This document shows, in pieces, positions 11,007-22,110 of a stretch of 64,000 bases of DNA. The stretch comes from Phytophthora sp. 'mugwort' (taxonomy: Eukaryota > Oomycota > Peronosporomycetes > Peronosporales > Peronosporaceae). A program made the translations under genes and the position numbers. Positions within the stretch are counted from its first letter, which is position 1. The number at the start of each line of letters is the position of its first letter. Below the pieces are notes generated by a model. That model saw only the letters and a list, made by a program, of their open reading frames with translations. It made no database searches and was not told the origin of the DNA. Location of the stretch: the NCBI GenBank assembly GCA_033558025.1, contig JAUCEF010000008.1:2790001-2854000 (forward strand), in the 5' to 3' direction.

Positions 11007-12829
11007 CTATCCAGCATACGTGACACCTCGCTGGCGTTGACGAGGCAATGCCACGATTCGAGCCAAGCCTCGATGTACCTGTGCAACTAGAGACGGGCCC
11101 GTCATTGGGTGCCCATCGACGCACAATCGATCGGACGCATGAGCGGGCTGCAGTTTCAACGCCCTCGTGCCAATTTGTTGGACCGCTGATCGTTTGAGAT
11201 GCCGCCCCGTCTCGAGCGAAAACAGCATACGCCAGACCTCACTTCGAGGGTGGGTGCCATCAATGACGGTGATGTAGGTGTAACCATCGTCGAGTTGAGC
11301 ACCGGGGGCGACAAACGCGGACGGTGTCGCGTGACTCGTGTTGGTGACCCATGCACTACGGAATGGACCCTGTAGTTCCTCCCACTTTCCACGTCCAAGA
11401 TCAGTCGAGAATAAATCTTGGACAGGTCCATATGCACTGTCGATATCGTCGTCGTTGTGTTCCTGGAAATACCGAGCTGGCTGGTGCGCGTCAGCGTCTT
11501 GTCGGAGGTACCAAATTCTACCGGAGTAGGCGGGGGTACGAGCGATCTGGCGTCTTAACGACATAGAATGTCGTAGATCTCGAAGAATACCTGCCGTGTG
11601 CACGGGTTCAGGAGCCTGATCCGATTCCGAGAGCACCCACTCGAGCTTGAGGAATGAGTAGCGCGTCTCCTTCCCGTTGTTGACAGAGGTCACATCAAGG
11701 TCCTGCGGGCGGCCCTTGACGAGCGCAAACGCGGCATTCTCCAACTCCAAGCATTCGTGGCTGTAGTGTGCAACCGAGGCGGAGAGGCCATTTATCGAGC
11801 CACGGTCAATGGGCAGAATACCAAACGGCTGTCGGATGGCCTGCTTCCAGTCGGGCCTCGCCATCAATCCTTGTATGACTGTCAAGAACCAAAACAACAT
11901 GTCGTTAGTACAGAGTAAACTTCTACAATGGTTAGACATATAAACGCTCACTTACACTCGTGTGCGAAGCTGTCTCCTCCAGCAATAGCAACACACTCGA
12001 ACTGATCGAGAGGAAGTTGCTTGGCGAGTTCGCGTGTATGCTCAACGTTCTCAATGACGTCGACAGTCAGATCGATGTTGGCTACACGAAAAATTGGAGC
12101 GATAAACTGTTCGTACTTTTGCAGGCCCCAACCAGAACCTTCATTCTTGTCAATGAGCACGCGAAACTTGCGTAACGAGCCAGAAATGGCTTCATCTGGT
12201 TTGAGCAGTGCCTGGTCGTGAACGTCTTCCAGGACATCCCTGCGAGGATCTGCCCACCTATTGAGCGCGTGATGCAACTGGGTCACTCGGTCAATTTCGT
12301 CACCGTAGAACCTAAATGTCCACTCGCGCAGGCTTCGCTTGGTGGGTAGATCGTCTTTGTGGTGAAGGTGGTGGTGATGATGATGACTTCCATCGAGCAG
12401 CAGACCGTCCGGAGGGCACGCGTACAGCGCTAGCATGTAGACTCTACGCGGAACAACGGAGCGTCGACACAGAGGCTGACCGCAGGCCGTACGCAAGTGC
12501 GCACCGAGGACCTCCTCCCATTTGAGTTTCATGAAGAGCGGGTCTTTGGGCTTCTCACATTCCTCCGAGCTGCTGCCGCTGCTCCCTGTCGACGCCGTTT
12601 TCTCGTGACTCACCGACTTGTGTCGGCATTCAGACGCGGGTCCTTTCCTGCGTCTTCTCTTGGGCACGATGCGCAGCGTACAGTGCGTCTTGGAGAAGTC
12701 GAACTGCACCAGCGGATGCTGCGTGTGCTGCGAACGTCGGTGAAGCCACGCGAACCGTTCGTCCGGGGCCTGGCTGCTCTCCAAGTGCAAGTGCTCGAGC
12801 AAGTGGGCTAGCGACGTCGGCGGTGACAT
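11007..12829 (-). CDS. Sphingosine-kinase-like lipid kinase homologue, two exons, altered active-site glycines
   Basis: Exon 1 is 12829-11956 and exon 2 is 11878-11007. The 77-nt intron has GTAAGT, a CTAAC branch site and a TTGACAG end. The join is in frame and gives 581 residues. I chose ATG 12829 because the frame upstream begins only with GTG. The second half follows the DAGK-catalytic/sphingosine kinase fold: FRVLIDKNEGSGWGL (about 231), the VENVEHTRELAKQL helix, ECVAIAGGDSFAHE, then GLMARPDWKQAI and GILPIDRGSINGLSAS. The family normally has SGDG and GSGN at the last two sites; here they read GGDS (284-287) and GSIN (318-321), and the usual WG..ADVD segment is also degraded. The family phosphorylates sphingoid bases, but this protein may be weak or inactive. 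A His-rich stretch (HHHHHHLHH) lies mid-protein. Confidence 0.82.
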
Positions 12830-13777
12830 CGCGAGCACGGAAGTGACTGGAATGCGGCGAGTTGAGAAATACTACGCTCCCTGTAGTCACTAGGCCCGCA
12901 ACGTGCAGTCCAAAACTGAAGCTACGCATCTCTTTGCGCTTTTTCTGCGTGGGGAGAGTGGCATGTAGCCATTTTACGAGTAGATGCGACTCCTGTGAGA
13001 CTCGATGATCCTGAATAGATGCTCGTGCTATCCAACTTGTGTCGTAATGGATTGATTTCCTGTGGTGAAATATTGGTCAGATTGAGCAGGACACAGAGAG
13101 GACGAGTACTGTGAGAGTTGATTTTCGAAACCGACCACCAGAAAATTGGAAAGAAAACCTTTGGGATCATGTGGTAAGGCATCATGTACCCGTGAGCATT
13201 CGTCTGTCCGGTGCGCGCGCAAAGGCATGCATCCGTCACTTTTTCTGGCAACGTTGCGGCACATTTGTATCTGGACGGCAGCGGTGCTCTGAGTGGCGAC
13301 AAGGCAGCCGTTTCGCCTCCTATACTTAGGTGGGTGGCAGATTCGCGCGGCGCATGGTGAGTTGCAGCATGCGCATTGTGCTATTTATCCAAGGCCAGGA
13401 TTTACAAGGCGTTAGTGTGCAGTTTGGAATCAAGAGAGGAACGTACCTAATAGTGTGCCTTTGCAAGTCAAACGCACCACCGAACAGCAAAGTGTGTCAA
13501 AATAGACAAAAAAAAATGGAATAGGCGGGGTGCAGTAGAATCGCTCCCAATGCTGAGCGCTCCAGCTCTGAACATCGACAAACCGTTCTCGCAGGATCTA
13601 AAATGATCTTATACGATAGTCTTAGGACTAGTCCTCGGTGAGGTTGAAGCAGACAGGTGTAGAAGTCTACGTCTGGATACACTGACCTCGAATGCGTCCT
13701 GAAAAAATCGAAGATGTAAGCAATTTATTATACCGTAAAACAGTAATGTTGCGTCCCTTCATTCAATATTTATATTT
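12830..13777. other. Intergenic region, no gene recognised
   Basis: Upstream flank of the sphingosine-kinase-like gene and 3' flank of the secreted-protein gene. TCACTTCC occurs 10-20 bases before ATG 12829 but lacks the T run of a full initiator. Short frames on both strands carry no motif. Confidence 0.4.
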
Positions 13778-14671
13778 CTAGTTATTAACTGAGCCGGAGA
13801 AGCAGATGATGGATATCGGTCGGTCGCGATGAAAGATAAGCGCGTATGCAGTGGCGATGGCTACGACTCCTGCTGTGACGATGCCGGCAATGGCCCCGAT
13901 ACTCAGACTAGAATCGCCATCTCCTGACGAAGATGCGTTGTCTGTTGTTGAAGTGCTGGGACTGGTGGCAGAGTCGTGCGTGTCGGTGGTGCTGTCGGTC
14001 ACTGTGGTACCATCGGTGGTAGTCGTGTCTGTTGAAGTGGTGCCTGTCGTGCCTCTGCCCTCACTCGAGGTTGTACCGCTGCTACTACCTATGGTGGTAG
14101 TGCTGGCGAGGGGGGCCGCCGTGTTGTCCTTGTTGGTAAACCACTGGTACTCGCTCGAGTCACACAAATTGCCATCCAACGTCTCCTTGCTTGCGCGTTC
14201 CGTGGCCAAGAAGAGATCGTCCTCTGAACAAGACTTTGTCGTGAAGAACTGCAGTGTTGCAGATCCATTCGATTCGAGCTTTGCAATGAACCAATTGGAA
14301 TTCGAACCCACTTCACACTTGCCATTGGCGATGTATGCTCGGGCGTACGCGAAGTTGGAGCACGCAGCATCGTGATATACGACCTGAAGGATGTACAACG
14401 AAGAGCCGAAGCGCTGCCACACCTCGGTCTGGTAGTCCTTGACGCAAACCGTGGAGGCCACGCCGTCGTACAATCCGTTCACGGACGCGGCACAGTCAGA
14501 CTCGCTGCATTCAGTGGCCTCGTCGACGTTAATTCTGTACGGCGTACTGTCACACGAAGTGTCTGAGTCTACGTGGTGCATTGTAACGGAGTACGTAGTG
14601 GCTAGTACACGATGACGATCGACCGCGGAGACAGCAAAGACGAGCACGAGCAGTAACATGAGTTGGCGCAT
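13778..14671 (-). CDS. Secreted or membrane-anchored Cys/Ser/Thr-rich protein
   Basis: I start at ATG 14671 because it gives a clear signal peptide (MRQLMLLLVLVFAVSAV). Upstream in-frame codons add a non-hydrophobic leader with another possible start. The 297-residue product has an ectodomain with about ten cysteines, a low-complexity Ser/Thr linker (runs such as TSTDTTTTDGTTVTDSTT), then a membrane helix (IGAIAGIVTAGVVAIATAYAL) and a tail of about 20 residues. No catalytic domain is recognised. The plan resembles the extracellular part of oomycete receptor-like TKL kinases, but no kinase follows on this strand, so it may be a free-standing surface protein or a truncated receptor. The O-glycosylated stalk is inferred from composition. 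Confidence 0.75.
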   Translation of the reverse strand: MRQLMLLLVLVFAVSAVDRHRVLATTYSVTMHHVDSDTSCDSTPYRINVDEATECSESDCAASVNGLYDGVASTVCVKDYQTEVWQRFGSSLYILQVVYHDAACSNFAYARAYIANGKCEVGSNSNWFIAKLESNGSATLQFFTTKSCSEDDLFLATERASKETLDGNLCDSSEYQWFTNKDNTAAPLASTTTIGSSSGTTSSEGRGTTGTTSTDTTTTDGTTVTDSTTDTHDSATSPSTSTTDNASSSGDGDSSLSIGAIAGIVTAGVVAIATAYALIFHRDRPISIICFSGSVNN

Positions 14672-16629
14672 TATCCTTACAAATGAACTGAGAAACGATC
14701 TTCGGTTCTCCTTGATGCAGCGAGTGTGGAAGTGAGCGTGTGCCTTCCGCCATTCTGGAAGCTCCACCGGACCCTGCAACGTTTCCGTCACACCTAAAGA
14801 TGTCGACTGGGAGAGGATCGCGAACAAATAATCTCTACGCCTGCGTTTTTGCGGCGCGGATCACATGCCACGCAGTCACGCGTGCTTACTGGAGGTTGCG
14901 CAAATTTAGAAACAAACCTAACTATCTGCACTTGCCTACATCGCTCAGAGCTGTTCTGTAGCCTGATGTATCACCCTAATAACCGAATCTACACTGGGAT
15001 TTCGTAAAATAGTGTTGCACAACTATTCAGATGTGCAGGCTTTAGATGGAATTGTGTACAGACGTTACAGAGAACCAGGACGTTCTGAGAACTACAGCTT
15101 CAACTCCAGAAGCCATAGTGTTTCTGCTTTGACTTTGCCCTGGACTGTAATTGCTGCTGTAGTAGGATTGCCGAAGTGGCAGTCAAATATCATTGCAAAT
15201 ACCCTGTCGTGTGAATAAACTTTAGCGTAGCAGCCAACTTAGAACATGGTTAGTTAGCAACGTATTTTTCTCTTAAAGGCAAGCATGACAATAGATCGAG
15301 ATGAGCCAACTATGTATTAACCCGTCCGCAGCGATAAAAGTATTTGGGATACTGTACAAAGTCAAGATGTTATTATATCTAACGTTACAAGACTGTTGCC
15401 CTTCTACGTAGTGATCGACTGTACTTTTTGATGAAGTCGGTGATTGGCTAAGTATTTAGCTGCGTTCTACTCAAAATTTCCTTGCGCGATTCATCGAATA
15501 AGTAACAGGATTGAAATCCTGAAGGTCTGGCGAAGAAAGGTGGAAAGCAGATGATGACCAAGGCAGCGCAGGACAGGGCAAGACAGCGGCAAGGACGGAT
15601 TGCGAGGACAGCGAGGATATCAAGGCGAACGCGATTACGGCGGCACAACAATGGGTTCTAGTGTGGCGTGGACCGACCCGCTGCCCGCGAAACCCAGCCG
15701 CTGCGAAGATCCAAGGCGATGAAGAGGCGTGACAGAAGAAATGACCAAGATTGCAGGACGGACGACGACCAAGAGAGACGGCGAGGCGACACCGTGATTG
15801 GATTGAGCGGCCTTGAACGGCTGTAAAGGGTCGGCGATGAACCCACCGGGCTAGACAAGCATGTGTAAGATAGGGATAGCCACTCACTTTCGGATTAGCT
15901 GTGCAGCACGCAGAGCCCACGACTGAGGCATCGAAGCGCCGGTATTGGCATTAAGGTGGACAAATACAAGTAGCCGCTGAAGCTAAAGTAGTGGTAGTGC
16001 GAAGTTCTCGGTGTGGCCCTCGAGCACCTAAGGGAGAATGGGTATATCTGCGGCCCCGTGAGGTCGTTGTTATCAGCAGCCCGCGACACAAGGGGCAAAT
16101 AGCCAAAGAGAGGGTACTAGTACTAAGAGCCCCCGGTGCACCCCCTTGGCGAACCTCGGCGAGGTATCGTGCCAGCCCGACCACCCCCTATGCGTGCTAG
16201 GATAAGTCGACCGCCGCTTCCGTGTATATTTCGTGTTAGTTAGGGCAGCTGGTGATCGTAGCCACCAGACACCGTCCCCGGCCAAGTATAGGACTGGCGC
16301 ATGGTACAGGAGCGGCTGGAACAGCCCATCACTACCACTGAAGCACTGAGTTAACGACCCGCGCAAGAGAAAAGTTGGCGCGCTTACTGAATCAATCCTG
16401 CAGCAATCGCGCAAAGTCGGCAAATCACTTGCGTCCACTATGCAACACCATTAAGTACGAAACACTAATAGCGAGCGCATAAGACTGGGCATGATCTAAT
16501 GACTGAGTGATTGCATTAGGGCGATTCAATCAATCGGTCAATATTGGTAAATTTAGGTGGGAAGCACAATATTGAATGCGCGGCGACTAGACGAACGGGA
16601 TGTTCATTGGTTAAAATTAGATTAACGTA
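14672..16629. other. Intergenic region with an unclassified GC-rich block
   Basis: 14672-15450 shows no gene. 15480-16450 is distinctly GC-richer than its surroundings, with frames open on the minus strand (15471-15920) but no recognisable motif. Composition and position suggest an old retroelement piece, but neither LTR ends nor gag/pol motifs were seen. Confidence 0.35.
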
Positions 16630-18428
16630 CCGACTACCTCCGCTTGTAGAGGACAATATCATATAAGAGTAGCCAATTAGATTGCAGGACTTCGTGAACC
16701 TTCTGAGTTCCACTTATAAGTTTTGAAACAAACTTATAGGTTCATTTCTACTAGTTTAATACTGTTACTTTAAATAGCCGCCAAACGATCGCCATTCATT
16801 TGACAATGACAGTAGAACCGCTGAGGACGTCTCGCTACCAGCACAGGGAGTCCTTCATTGCAGGTGAGAAGCTGGACGCCGCCAACGCGCTCAAGGAATG
16901 CAATGACGTCCGGAAAGTAATTAAGGAGTGCTTCCCCCACCTAACGGCGACGCCTATGAATTGCGACAAAAAAAGCTTCTCTTAAGATGGCTACGAGAAA
17001 AGAACAATCTGGAAGCGCAATGTTCAGCCAAGAACGGCAGCAGGAAGAAGAAGGCGCGACCAAGCGGAATAGGTACCAAACTACCTCGGGAAGCAGAATG
17101 TGACCTTATTAAGTGGGTTAATGACCTTTGCAAAGAAGGTGTTCCCATTGCCTCGAAGGTGCTGGCGTTAGAAGCTAAGGAGGCTGCTCTGACTACGGCG
17201 TGGAAGGGTTCGAGGCGTCGTGGAGATGGGAGCACACTTTCAAAGGCGCCACCGACTGTCAAGGCGGGCAAGGACGCGGACGAGGCAGAAGCTATCTGAT
17301 AATCTCGACGACATTGCTAGTGCCTTCGCCGTGAAGGTGCGCGCAGCGATGCTTAACCACGGAGTCAAAAACGTATACAACGCGGACCAAACAGGTGACT
17401 ATTTCATAATTTTGTATTCTGGTTTGTATCATACCTAATAATGTGATGCGCGGCTGCCTTTTTAGTTTCTTCCAGCCAGGACAATTAACACCACGGGTGC
17501 CAAGACGGTTTGGGTGCGTTGCGCAAGTAAAACAAAGGGAAGGGGTACGGTGATGCTGCTGAGAGATTCAGATGACGAGAAGTACAGCGCGTTTGTAATT
17601 TTTAAAGCCAAACCATCGAAGATTCCTGCGACGGCCGAAGAAAACCAGCGCCTGCGCTATGGTTTGGCAAGACGATGTGGAAGAACGTGAGTGTGATCCA
17701 CCGGGATCAACGACTAGAAATCTACGGCAACTTGAAAGGTGGAGTAATGCTGGTTTTGATGCTGCATTGCTTGTTCTAATTCTAGTTTTGATGGTTTTCA
17801 GGCTGGTGGAACTGGATCAATTTCTGAGACATCATTTCACTGCTCCATTTGATATGCATGTCCCGATCTTATTGCTTTGGGACGACTTCTCGGGTCATTG
17901 GACCGATGAAGTCGCCGCCTATGCAAAGCCAATCGATGTGGTGCTTCTGAATGCTCCGATGAGCGCGACTTCAGTGAGGCAACCCGCGGATGTCGCCTGG
18001 AACTATCCCTTCAAGGCGCGTTTGCGTGACAACTTGGTCGAGTGTTTGCGTAAGCAGTTACGTGCGCATACAACGGGCAATAAGTTCGATCTCTCAGCCC
18101 CAGATAGGACGATGGTGGCATGGTGGATCCGTCAGGCTTGGGACGGCCTAACTCGAACGACTATTGCAAGTGGGTATCGCAAGGCTTTGGGAGAATCTTC
18201 TTGGCAATGCTGATTTTGCCGCAGAATATTGAATCGAGATCTCGCTCGACATTATGTTATTGATGCAGGGGTTGGCGAGGTCGATTCAGACAATGATATA
18301 GGAGACGCATAATAATATACGACTTTTCACTGCCGAACTGATACCGGTTACCGAATTCGGAACATCATATTTGGCGGATGGTACACTGTACCGGTACGTG
18401 ACTGTCCACTACAAGCGGAGGCAGTCGG
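16630..18428. mobile_element. Pogo-type DNA transposon with 28-bp TIRs and TA target duplication
   Basis: Inverted repeats at 16630-16657 and 18401-18428 agree at 25 of 28 bases (core CCTCCGCTTGTAG). TA sits outside both ends (16628-16629 and 18429-18430). The 1,799-bp element carries a broken DDE_1 transposase gene on the plus strand. The TA duplication and the transposase class agree with pogo within the Tc1/mariner superfamily. Confidence 0.87.
16806..18213 (+). pseudogene. Pogo-like (DDE_1) transposase, decayed
   Basis: The reading starts at ATG 16806 and changes frame near 16975. Segments typical of DDE_1 transposases follow: LPREAECDLIKWVNDLCKEG (about 17080), NVYNADQTG (first D, about 17375), a likely intron from GT 17395 to AG 17465, FKAKPSKIPATAEENQRLRYG (about 17600), VPILLLWDDFSGHW (second D, about 17860), the VRQPADVAWNYPFKARL block (third acidic residue, about 17980) and the C-terminal DLSAPDRTMVAWWIRQAWDG. 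Stops and frameshifts occur between segments, and a G/T-rich stretch near 17750-17800 interrupts the core. It lies wholly between the TIRs of the 16630-18428 element. Confidence 0.84.
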
Positions 18429-18430
18429 TA

Positions 18431-20337
18431 TCCGGTATAATAATATTGTTTAGCTGTCTCGGTACGTTGCCCCATCACGCATTTCCCGAGCCCCCCACAG
18501 CTGTAGACCTCCGCAGAAAGCTTTGCGTACGTGCCTAGGTAGTCGAAGGGGCTGGTAGTGACGTCCCTCAGCACGGGGTACACGATGGACACACCAGACC
18601 ACTACTGGCCCTCTGTGGATAGGGACGAGGAGGAGGACACGCTCTCTGCAGTCGGCACCCCTGGGAAGGATCTTTGGGCCGTATCCCGCAGTTAACCCGT
18701 ATTTACATGCACACACATTTTGGACCCAGGAGCCTGCTACACATGTGTACGCGCAGGTCTCGATTGTCCCATGGTCAAGACGACAACACACGCGTTCGCC
18801 CTGACCCACGTGGTCCCAGCCACGGGCCTCGTCATCCTACTGGTCCTCGTCACCCTACTGGTCCTCGTCACCCTCTCTGCGCTGCTCTGCCTCCTACTGC
18901 CTCACCTTCAGAGCTTTCGTAACCCGCGTTTCGGTGCAACCTTCTTGTTAGTCTTAGCTGCTCTCTTTGCCCGAGAACAATCGCAACTGAGGGTCGAGTC
19001 GAAAAACGCCGCTCGTCACCCTCCTACCGTAGCCTATCCGTCGCCTATACTAACTCTAGTTATAGCGCCCTTCCTACTTTACCTGGGCCTCTCCCTATTG
19101 GTCTCGCTCCAACACCTTCGCTCCCCCTAGCCTCTCGTTCGCCTTGCCAGCGTCGTCCCTCCTCCACTATGCACTTGTCCTCGCTTGCCGTGCACGTCGT
19201 CCTTCCGACGATCTTCTATCTCTGCAACTTCAACCACGTCCCCCCGCAGTCACTCGGAGGCGACAGCCCGCTGGCTCGCTCCCGTCACCGCCTGCCGCCC
19301 GCGTACTTCGGCTCCACCGTCTCGCTCGCTGTATGCCGCACCACGTCCACCGCCTCTACTCCTCGTAGCCCTCGTTCGCGACTGTTTGCTAGTGACAGGC
19401 CACACAACTACATATCCTCTAAGTATTTTACGAGGCAATTTGATGTTTTTTTCTCTCTGAGGAAAGTCCTATCGCTGTCGTCGCCGATACGGCATCGTGC
19501 TGATCCTGCCGCCGTGCTGACGCTTTTGCTGAACTGTATAATGGCGTCAATTGGTCTAAGCTGCTCTACTTTGACATGTGCTAGAATATGCAACCAAACA
19601 TTCGTAGCATTTTTTCTGCACGACGTAGACGGTAGTAAGCATGTCATTAGCAATAGATATTGCACTCACTTTTGCTCTACATGTATAATATAATAGTAAG
19701 ACTTATGGCTTTCATCCGAGATTAGACCGCAATGGTTGTTGTGCATCTCTAATTGTATAACCTCCAGCTAATGCAATGACGAATAAACTAAGCCATAAAA
19801 TTGCTAAGTAAATTATCCTCTCGGAACATATAGATTTGGGCCATGACATTTCATTTTGATACCTTCCCTACAAACCACACAACCGAAACATCGAGCGGGG
19901 TGGTGGAGAGGAATTGCGGGGCCAAGCGGAATCGATGGGATGTTGGCGATGCCCAACAGTGCCAATGAGTGTCGTCGGTTGTCCCGTATGACACTGCTAC
20001 TGGTGACAGAACACAGAACTCACCCAGTGCCCGTGGTCTCGGAGGCGTTGTAGCATTCAAGGATTTTGGGCGCTGTTTCGAAAGGCAAGGTGGTACGTTA
20101 AAAATGAAGCTTGGATACTGCCGGAGAAAGTTCCACATAAATATTCATTTTAATAACAGAAATGTTTGCGATCTTCTGCCATCAGCACCAAATAGCTCGT
20201 CTCCCTTTCCCGCCAAGCGTACCCAGGGCCCACTTTTGACGCGTCTTTTGGCGCCGCCCAGCTGGAATTTGTCTTCATTTTCGAAAGAATCCCCACAAGC
20301 ACATACCCGGCGCCCCCCCTTCTCTACACCAGTGACC
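18431..20337. other. Intergenic region with low-complexity repeats, no gene supported
   Basis: 18830-18880 holds tandem copies of an 18-base CTACTGGTCCTCGTCACC-like unit. The plus-strand frame 18720-19130 is hydrophobic only because of C/T-rich codons, and the frames at 19144-19693 have no motif. No transposase or LTR signature was found. Confidence 0.4.
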
Positions 20338-21333
20338 CATGAACATCACCACCAACACGTGCCACGGCGCACCCCTGATGCTCCCCGACCCGCCCCCGCA
20401 CGTGTAACACTTGAGCCGGGCGGCCTTCTCCTTCGACGACATCACGAAGGCCCCCGCGGATGAGCCCAGCCGCGTGACTTTCTGCCGAGCGAAAAGCCTG
20501 CTCGCAAGCCACATGCTGCGCTCCAGTGCGACGAGGCCCATCTCTGGCATTAAGCTTCAGGAGAAGCCGAAGCTCGCACAAAGCTCTGGCGGTGGCATTG
20601 CTCGCGGAATGGCTGTAGAAAGGAGCGCAGCTTGCGGGACGGCTCTTTTTTCGCAAAATCAACGTTGACGTTGAGCCACTGCTTCCGCCTCAATGTACTT
20701 CTGGGCACCCGGTCTCCCTGCTGTGACAAGGCCGTCACGGGCTGGTACTCCTTCTATGTGGAAGTCTATACCGACAATATGTATTGTGTAGATTGGGAAC
20801 CCAAGACACATCGTGGAAATCGATGAAACCAGCGTCAAGCAAAATGCAAGTACAACCGTGGCGTCCACCACGAGGATTGCTGGCTGTTTGGCGTGGTTGA
20901 TCGGACGTCAGGGGCTGGTTCGACGTCTTGATGTAGGAAGACCGCACAAAGAAGACCCTCAGCCCGCAGATAAAAAAACACATCAAGGCCTGGACAACCA
21001 TCATATCCGACAAGTTCGCCAACTATGTTTCGGTCCATCCGCAACACACGTTGGATAACAACCTTTTTGAAGAACATGCACTACATACACAAGCGAGTCA
21101 ACGACTCAAAGCACCTCGTCGACCCAACGGGCGCGTGTACTAACCGAATCGAGGGGACCTGGGGGGTACTTATCAAGCACAAGCTGAAGAAGATGCGTGG
21201 CATCGATAAGCACCTTCTGTCATCCTACGTGGACGAGTACCTATGGTGCCAATGGTACTTTGATGACACCTTTGGACCGTCCGAGTACTTCGGGGGCATC
21301 GCGTGCGGCGTCAAGAAGTACTATTGCCACTAA
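20338..21333 (+). pseudogene. Merlin/IS1595-type (ISXO2-like) transposase relic, copy 2
   Basis: From about 20338 the plus strand carries a second IS1595-family transposase, better preserved at its C-terminus than copy 1. Recognisable pieces are HIVEIDETS (first D, about 20812), a segment equivalent to EDCWLFGVVD (about 20875), TIISDKFANYVSVHPQHTLD (second D, about 20996), VDPTGACTNRIEGTW (final E, about 21118), then IDKHLLSSYVDEYLWCQWYF and GPSEYFGGIACGVKKYY to the stop at 21333. An early TAA and several frameshifts disable it. It parallels the 9050-10147 relic segment by segment, so at least two insertions of this family occurred here. Confidence 0.82.
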
Positions 21334-21853
21334 ACATTCAAACACTTCGCGTTTCTAAACGATTTCTAAAATGAATTTCTATTTGGGGCTGTTCCCCCGC
21401 ACTGCCGAAAGCTTGGACCAGTATGTCGACCACTGGTGGCAAGGAAGGCGTGGCCTACCTTCTTGGTGAACTTGCAGTACTCAAATACTCCAGCTTCTGC
21501 AAGCTAACGACGATGTGGCATATACAAATAAGTCCACCGCTTCTATATGATAGCTGTTCGTCTTGATGTGGTTGTATACTGTGGAGCCGGTCGAAACCAA
21601 GGCGATGACGACGACTCAGGGCCGAAAATACATGGACTTGTAGAAGCTGTGATGACTCGATACTATGAGGGTAAGGCGCGTACTAGGTACTCGCGTATTC
21701 TGCTGCTGTTGCGTTATTAATGCTGTGTCGTGCTGTTGCAACCGATATGTAATTAAATGAATCATTTTTGAGGCCGAATGTAGCCAACGTGAGGTCTCCC
21801 GCCATGTCATATTATTATCACTAATATTCAGTATTATATCAATATTAGTATTA
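21334..21853. other. Spacer between the Merlin relic and the Tc1 element
   Basis: No gene recognised. The sequence becomes AT-rich approaching 21853, which ends in the TA target of the next element. Confidence 0.4.
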
Positions 21854-22057
21854 CAGTCCGCAACAGTGGTATATGAACACCATCGGTCTCTCCATTTTTT
21901 TATCAATTGTGTTTTCATTCGCTAAAATTACCCTGGATTATAACGAATTGCAAGATCTGTCGATTGCAACAACTTTTGATGCTGAATTCCACCTGGTTTT
22001 GAAAACGATGAGAAATATTTACTTCACGGGATGCGACACAATATATGAACATAACTT
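21854..22057 (+). repeat. Left long inverted repeat of the Tc1 element
   Basis: Outer direct-repeat core TATATGAACA at 21870-21879, inner core at 22042-22051. The outer site reads GCAACAGTGGTATATGAACA. Pairs with 23219-23422. Confidence 0.9.
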
Positions 22058-22110
22058 TCACATGACCGAAACATGTGTTTTATAGCATTATGGATGCGAT
22101 TCGCGCGTAA

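Noticed and set aside
15480..16450. GC-rich block considered as an LTR retrotransposon
   Set aside because: No gag, protease, reverse transcriptase or integrase motifs and no matching terminal repeats were seen.
18720..19130. Hydrophobic plus-strand frame resembling a multi-helix membrane protein
   Set aside because: Hydrophobicity comes from a C/T-rich tandem repeat (CTACTGGTCCTCGTCACC-like), and no initiation context or homologous motif is seen.
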